Virus record (IMG/VR): IMGVR_UViG_3300034374_006419
Coordinates: 1-32,547 of that record
DNA: 32,547 nt
DNA from: a virus
Direction: 5' to 3' (one strand)
In this document: positions 31,809 through 32,547 of the stretch, piece by piece
Numbering within the stretch: the first letter of the stretch is position 1
How the letters are laid out: each line of letters begins with the position of its first letter
The notes under the pieces: model-generated
Seen by the model: only the letters and a program-made list of their open reading frames with translations
What the model was told of the DNA's origin: nothing
Databases searched by the model: none
Translations under genes and position numbers: made by a program

Positions 31809-32038
31809 TTGAGTTCACCTACAGGTAATGCTGGGGTGAACTCAATAACTCGACTAAGCGAGTATAAACAGTTGTTAGGCTTAGTGCGTTACCAATAGGT
31901 AGGTCAAAATAAAGTCAGGTGAAAGACTTTAAAACAACATAGAACTACAACTATGGTTTTATAAATGTAGTGTGTTGTATTTACCCGAAATACAGCATAA
32001 GTAAAAACAGTGGTTAAAGGACTGCAAGGGATTTTATT
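31809..32038 (+). ncRNA. Structured leader RNA candidate upstream of 148-aa gene
   Basis: Successive hairpins can be drawn: an 11-bp stem at 31809-31845; ACTCG/CGAGT at 31848-31863; TACC/GGTA at 31890-31901; TAAAGTC/GACTTTA at 31910-31931; AAAAC..CATAG with CTATG.GTTTT at 31931-31960; and a 9-bp stem at 31974-31996. Two alternatives compete with these: ACTAAGC (31853) with GCTTAGT (31879), and ACAACA plus ACTACA (31934-31949) with TGTAGT plus TGTTGT (31966-31978). No coding frame of note is present. Mutually exclusive pairing is typical of riboswitches or attenuators, but a stable AT-rich spacer could also give this by chance. Confidence 0.42.
31860..31872 (+). repeat. Direct repeat GAGTATAAACAGT, copy 2
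   Basis: Second exact copy of the 13-base motif, here between the ACTAAGC and GCTTAGT arms of a possible stem. If it were a promoter, RNA would begin within the structured leader. Confidence 0.6.
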
Positions 32039-32485
32039 ATGGCTAATATGTCAGCTTCCATTCTTAGAGAAATTGTTGCTAAAGTATTTGAAATACAAGC
32101 AACTAAAGTAAAGTTAAGTGGTGAAATTTCACCAACTTGGAAAGGTAGTTCTACAACAGGTGTATCTTATACAGATATATCTGACAGTGGTGATTTCAAT
32201 ATTCACGGATTTAATCCTGTTTTAGGATTTCAAAAAATTGATGGTGTAATTGAAAACACTCATTTCTCAAGAGGAAATCATGAAAAAGAGCATTCTGATG
32301 CTTGTAATTTATCAGAAATTGAAGGAATTGAAGATTACATCTTTTTCCTTGTAATTAGCGGAGATAATAGTGATTTACCACATTCTTTAGAGTATACTTT
32401 GTACAAAGCTCCTAATTTCAGAGAGCATTGGACAAAATTAACTAAAGAAGACATTGCTCGTTGGGAGCAATGGCTTCAGTCTTAA
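32039..32485 (+). CDS. Rightward protein of unknown function, 148 aa
   Basis: I do not recognise a family. An N-terminal helix (SASILREIVAKVFEIQATKV) is followed by beta-rich sequence (residues 25-70, with many Ser, Thr and Gly), an acidic middle with HSDACNLSEIEGIEDYIFFL, and a C-terminal helix ending in EDIARWEQWLQS. It is soluble and acidic. A possible AAAGG lies 16 bases before the ATG. The gene has its own long leader and a terminator, so it is probably expressed separately from other genes. Monocistronic units at the edge of a phage's structural block are often host-takeover or anti-defence genes; this is inference only. Confidence 0.68.
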   Translation: MANMSASILREIVAKVFEIQATKVKLSGEISPTWKGSSTTGVSYTDISDSGDFNIHGFNPVLGFQKIDGVIENTHFSRGNHEKEHSDACNLSEIEGIEDYIFFLVISGDNSDLPHSLEYTLYKAPNFREHWTKLTKEDIARWEQWLQS

Positions 32486-32492
32486 GCTTTTT

Positions 32493-32530
32493 AGTTCCCC
32501 TGCGATAATATCAAAGGGGAGCTTATTTTT
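32493..32530 (+). terminator. Intrinsic terminator after 148-aa gene
   Basis: AGTTCCCCT at 32493-32501 pairs with AGGGGAGCT at 32515-32523 (one G-U pair), loop of 13 bases, then TATTTTT. It begins 8 bases after the stop codon. Confidence 0.8.
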
Positions 32531-32547
32531 ACTAATCAGAGTTAACT

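Noticed and set aside
31804-32038. Group I intron remnant
   Set aside because: The order of the conserved core segments (P, Q, R, S) is not found, and the surrounding genes are not split halves of one protein.
1-32547. Stop-codon reassignment (TAG read as an amino acid), known in some crAss-like phages
   Set aside because: Genes end cleanly at TAA, TGA and TAG (for example TAG at 27424), and core genes have full length in the standard code.
1-32547. CRISPR array or insertion sequence
   Set aside because: No regularly spaced repeats of suitable length, no transposase and no terminal inverted repeats with target duplication were seen.

Overview
The window is a stretch of an AT-rich double-stranded DNA phage genome. 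It most likely belongs to the crAss-like phages (order Crassvirales) or a close relative infecting a Bacteroidota host. The evidence is gene order and protein character. On the minus strand, in transcription order, lie a large terminase, a portal with a long coiled-coil tail, a small gene, an acidic scaffold-like protein, a major capsid protein, connector-like proteins, two ring-type tail proteins, a 1586-residue muzzle-type protein and a cargo-type protein with peptidoglycan-directed domains. The signal peptide of one lysis gene ends in the Phe-Ser-Gln pattern common in Bacteroidota. TAA, TGA and TAG all serve as stops, so the standard bacterial code fits. I saw no tRNA, CRISPR array, integrase or insertion sequence.

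Layout. Positions 1-7458 hold the distal tail/cargo end: a partial lysozyme-like cargo protein, the muzzle, a ring protein and a small gene. Positions 7461-9875 hold a basic unknown protein, a second ring/connector protein and a metallophosphoesterase. Positions 9887-11676 form a lysis cassette: overlapping spanin-like genes, a 41-residue basic peptide missed by length cut-offs, a holin and a DUF5675-type protein. Positions 11666-15881 hold fibre and appendage-type proteins, including an internally duplicated 553-residue protein with higher GC than its surroundings, a collagen-like protein and three neighbours with cysteine clusters. Positions 15979-22382 are the capsid module, ended by a clear intrinsic terminator. 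Positions 22494-28758 carry portal, terminase, a candidate small terminase, an HU/IHF-like protein and a winged-helix protein. Positions 28761-30625 are a run of very small, overlapping genes that probably opens the leftward operon.

At 30626-31037 is a divergent, non-coding junction containing C6 to C9 homopolymer runs, hairpins and promoter-like motifs on both strands. To its right, three short rightward genes (31038-32485) alternate with non-coding DNA. This DNA holds two intrinsic terminators, a 15-bp inverted repeat enclosing iteron-like repeats, a 13-base direct repeat, and a 230-base leader able to form successive hairpins with mutually exclusive alternatives.

How it works together: the leftward genes are almost all tightly spaced or overlapping (often by 1 to 23 bases), consistent with a long late transcript for packaging, head, tail and lysis. 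The terminator after the 428-residue virion protein and the GAAA-loop hairpin after the capsid gene would set different expression levels along it. The most novel-looking material is the rightward intergenic DNA and its regulatory motifs, the u-spanin-like overlapping gene, the cysteine-rich trio and the duplicated fibre-like gene.
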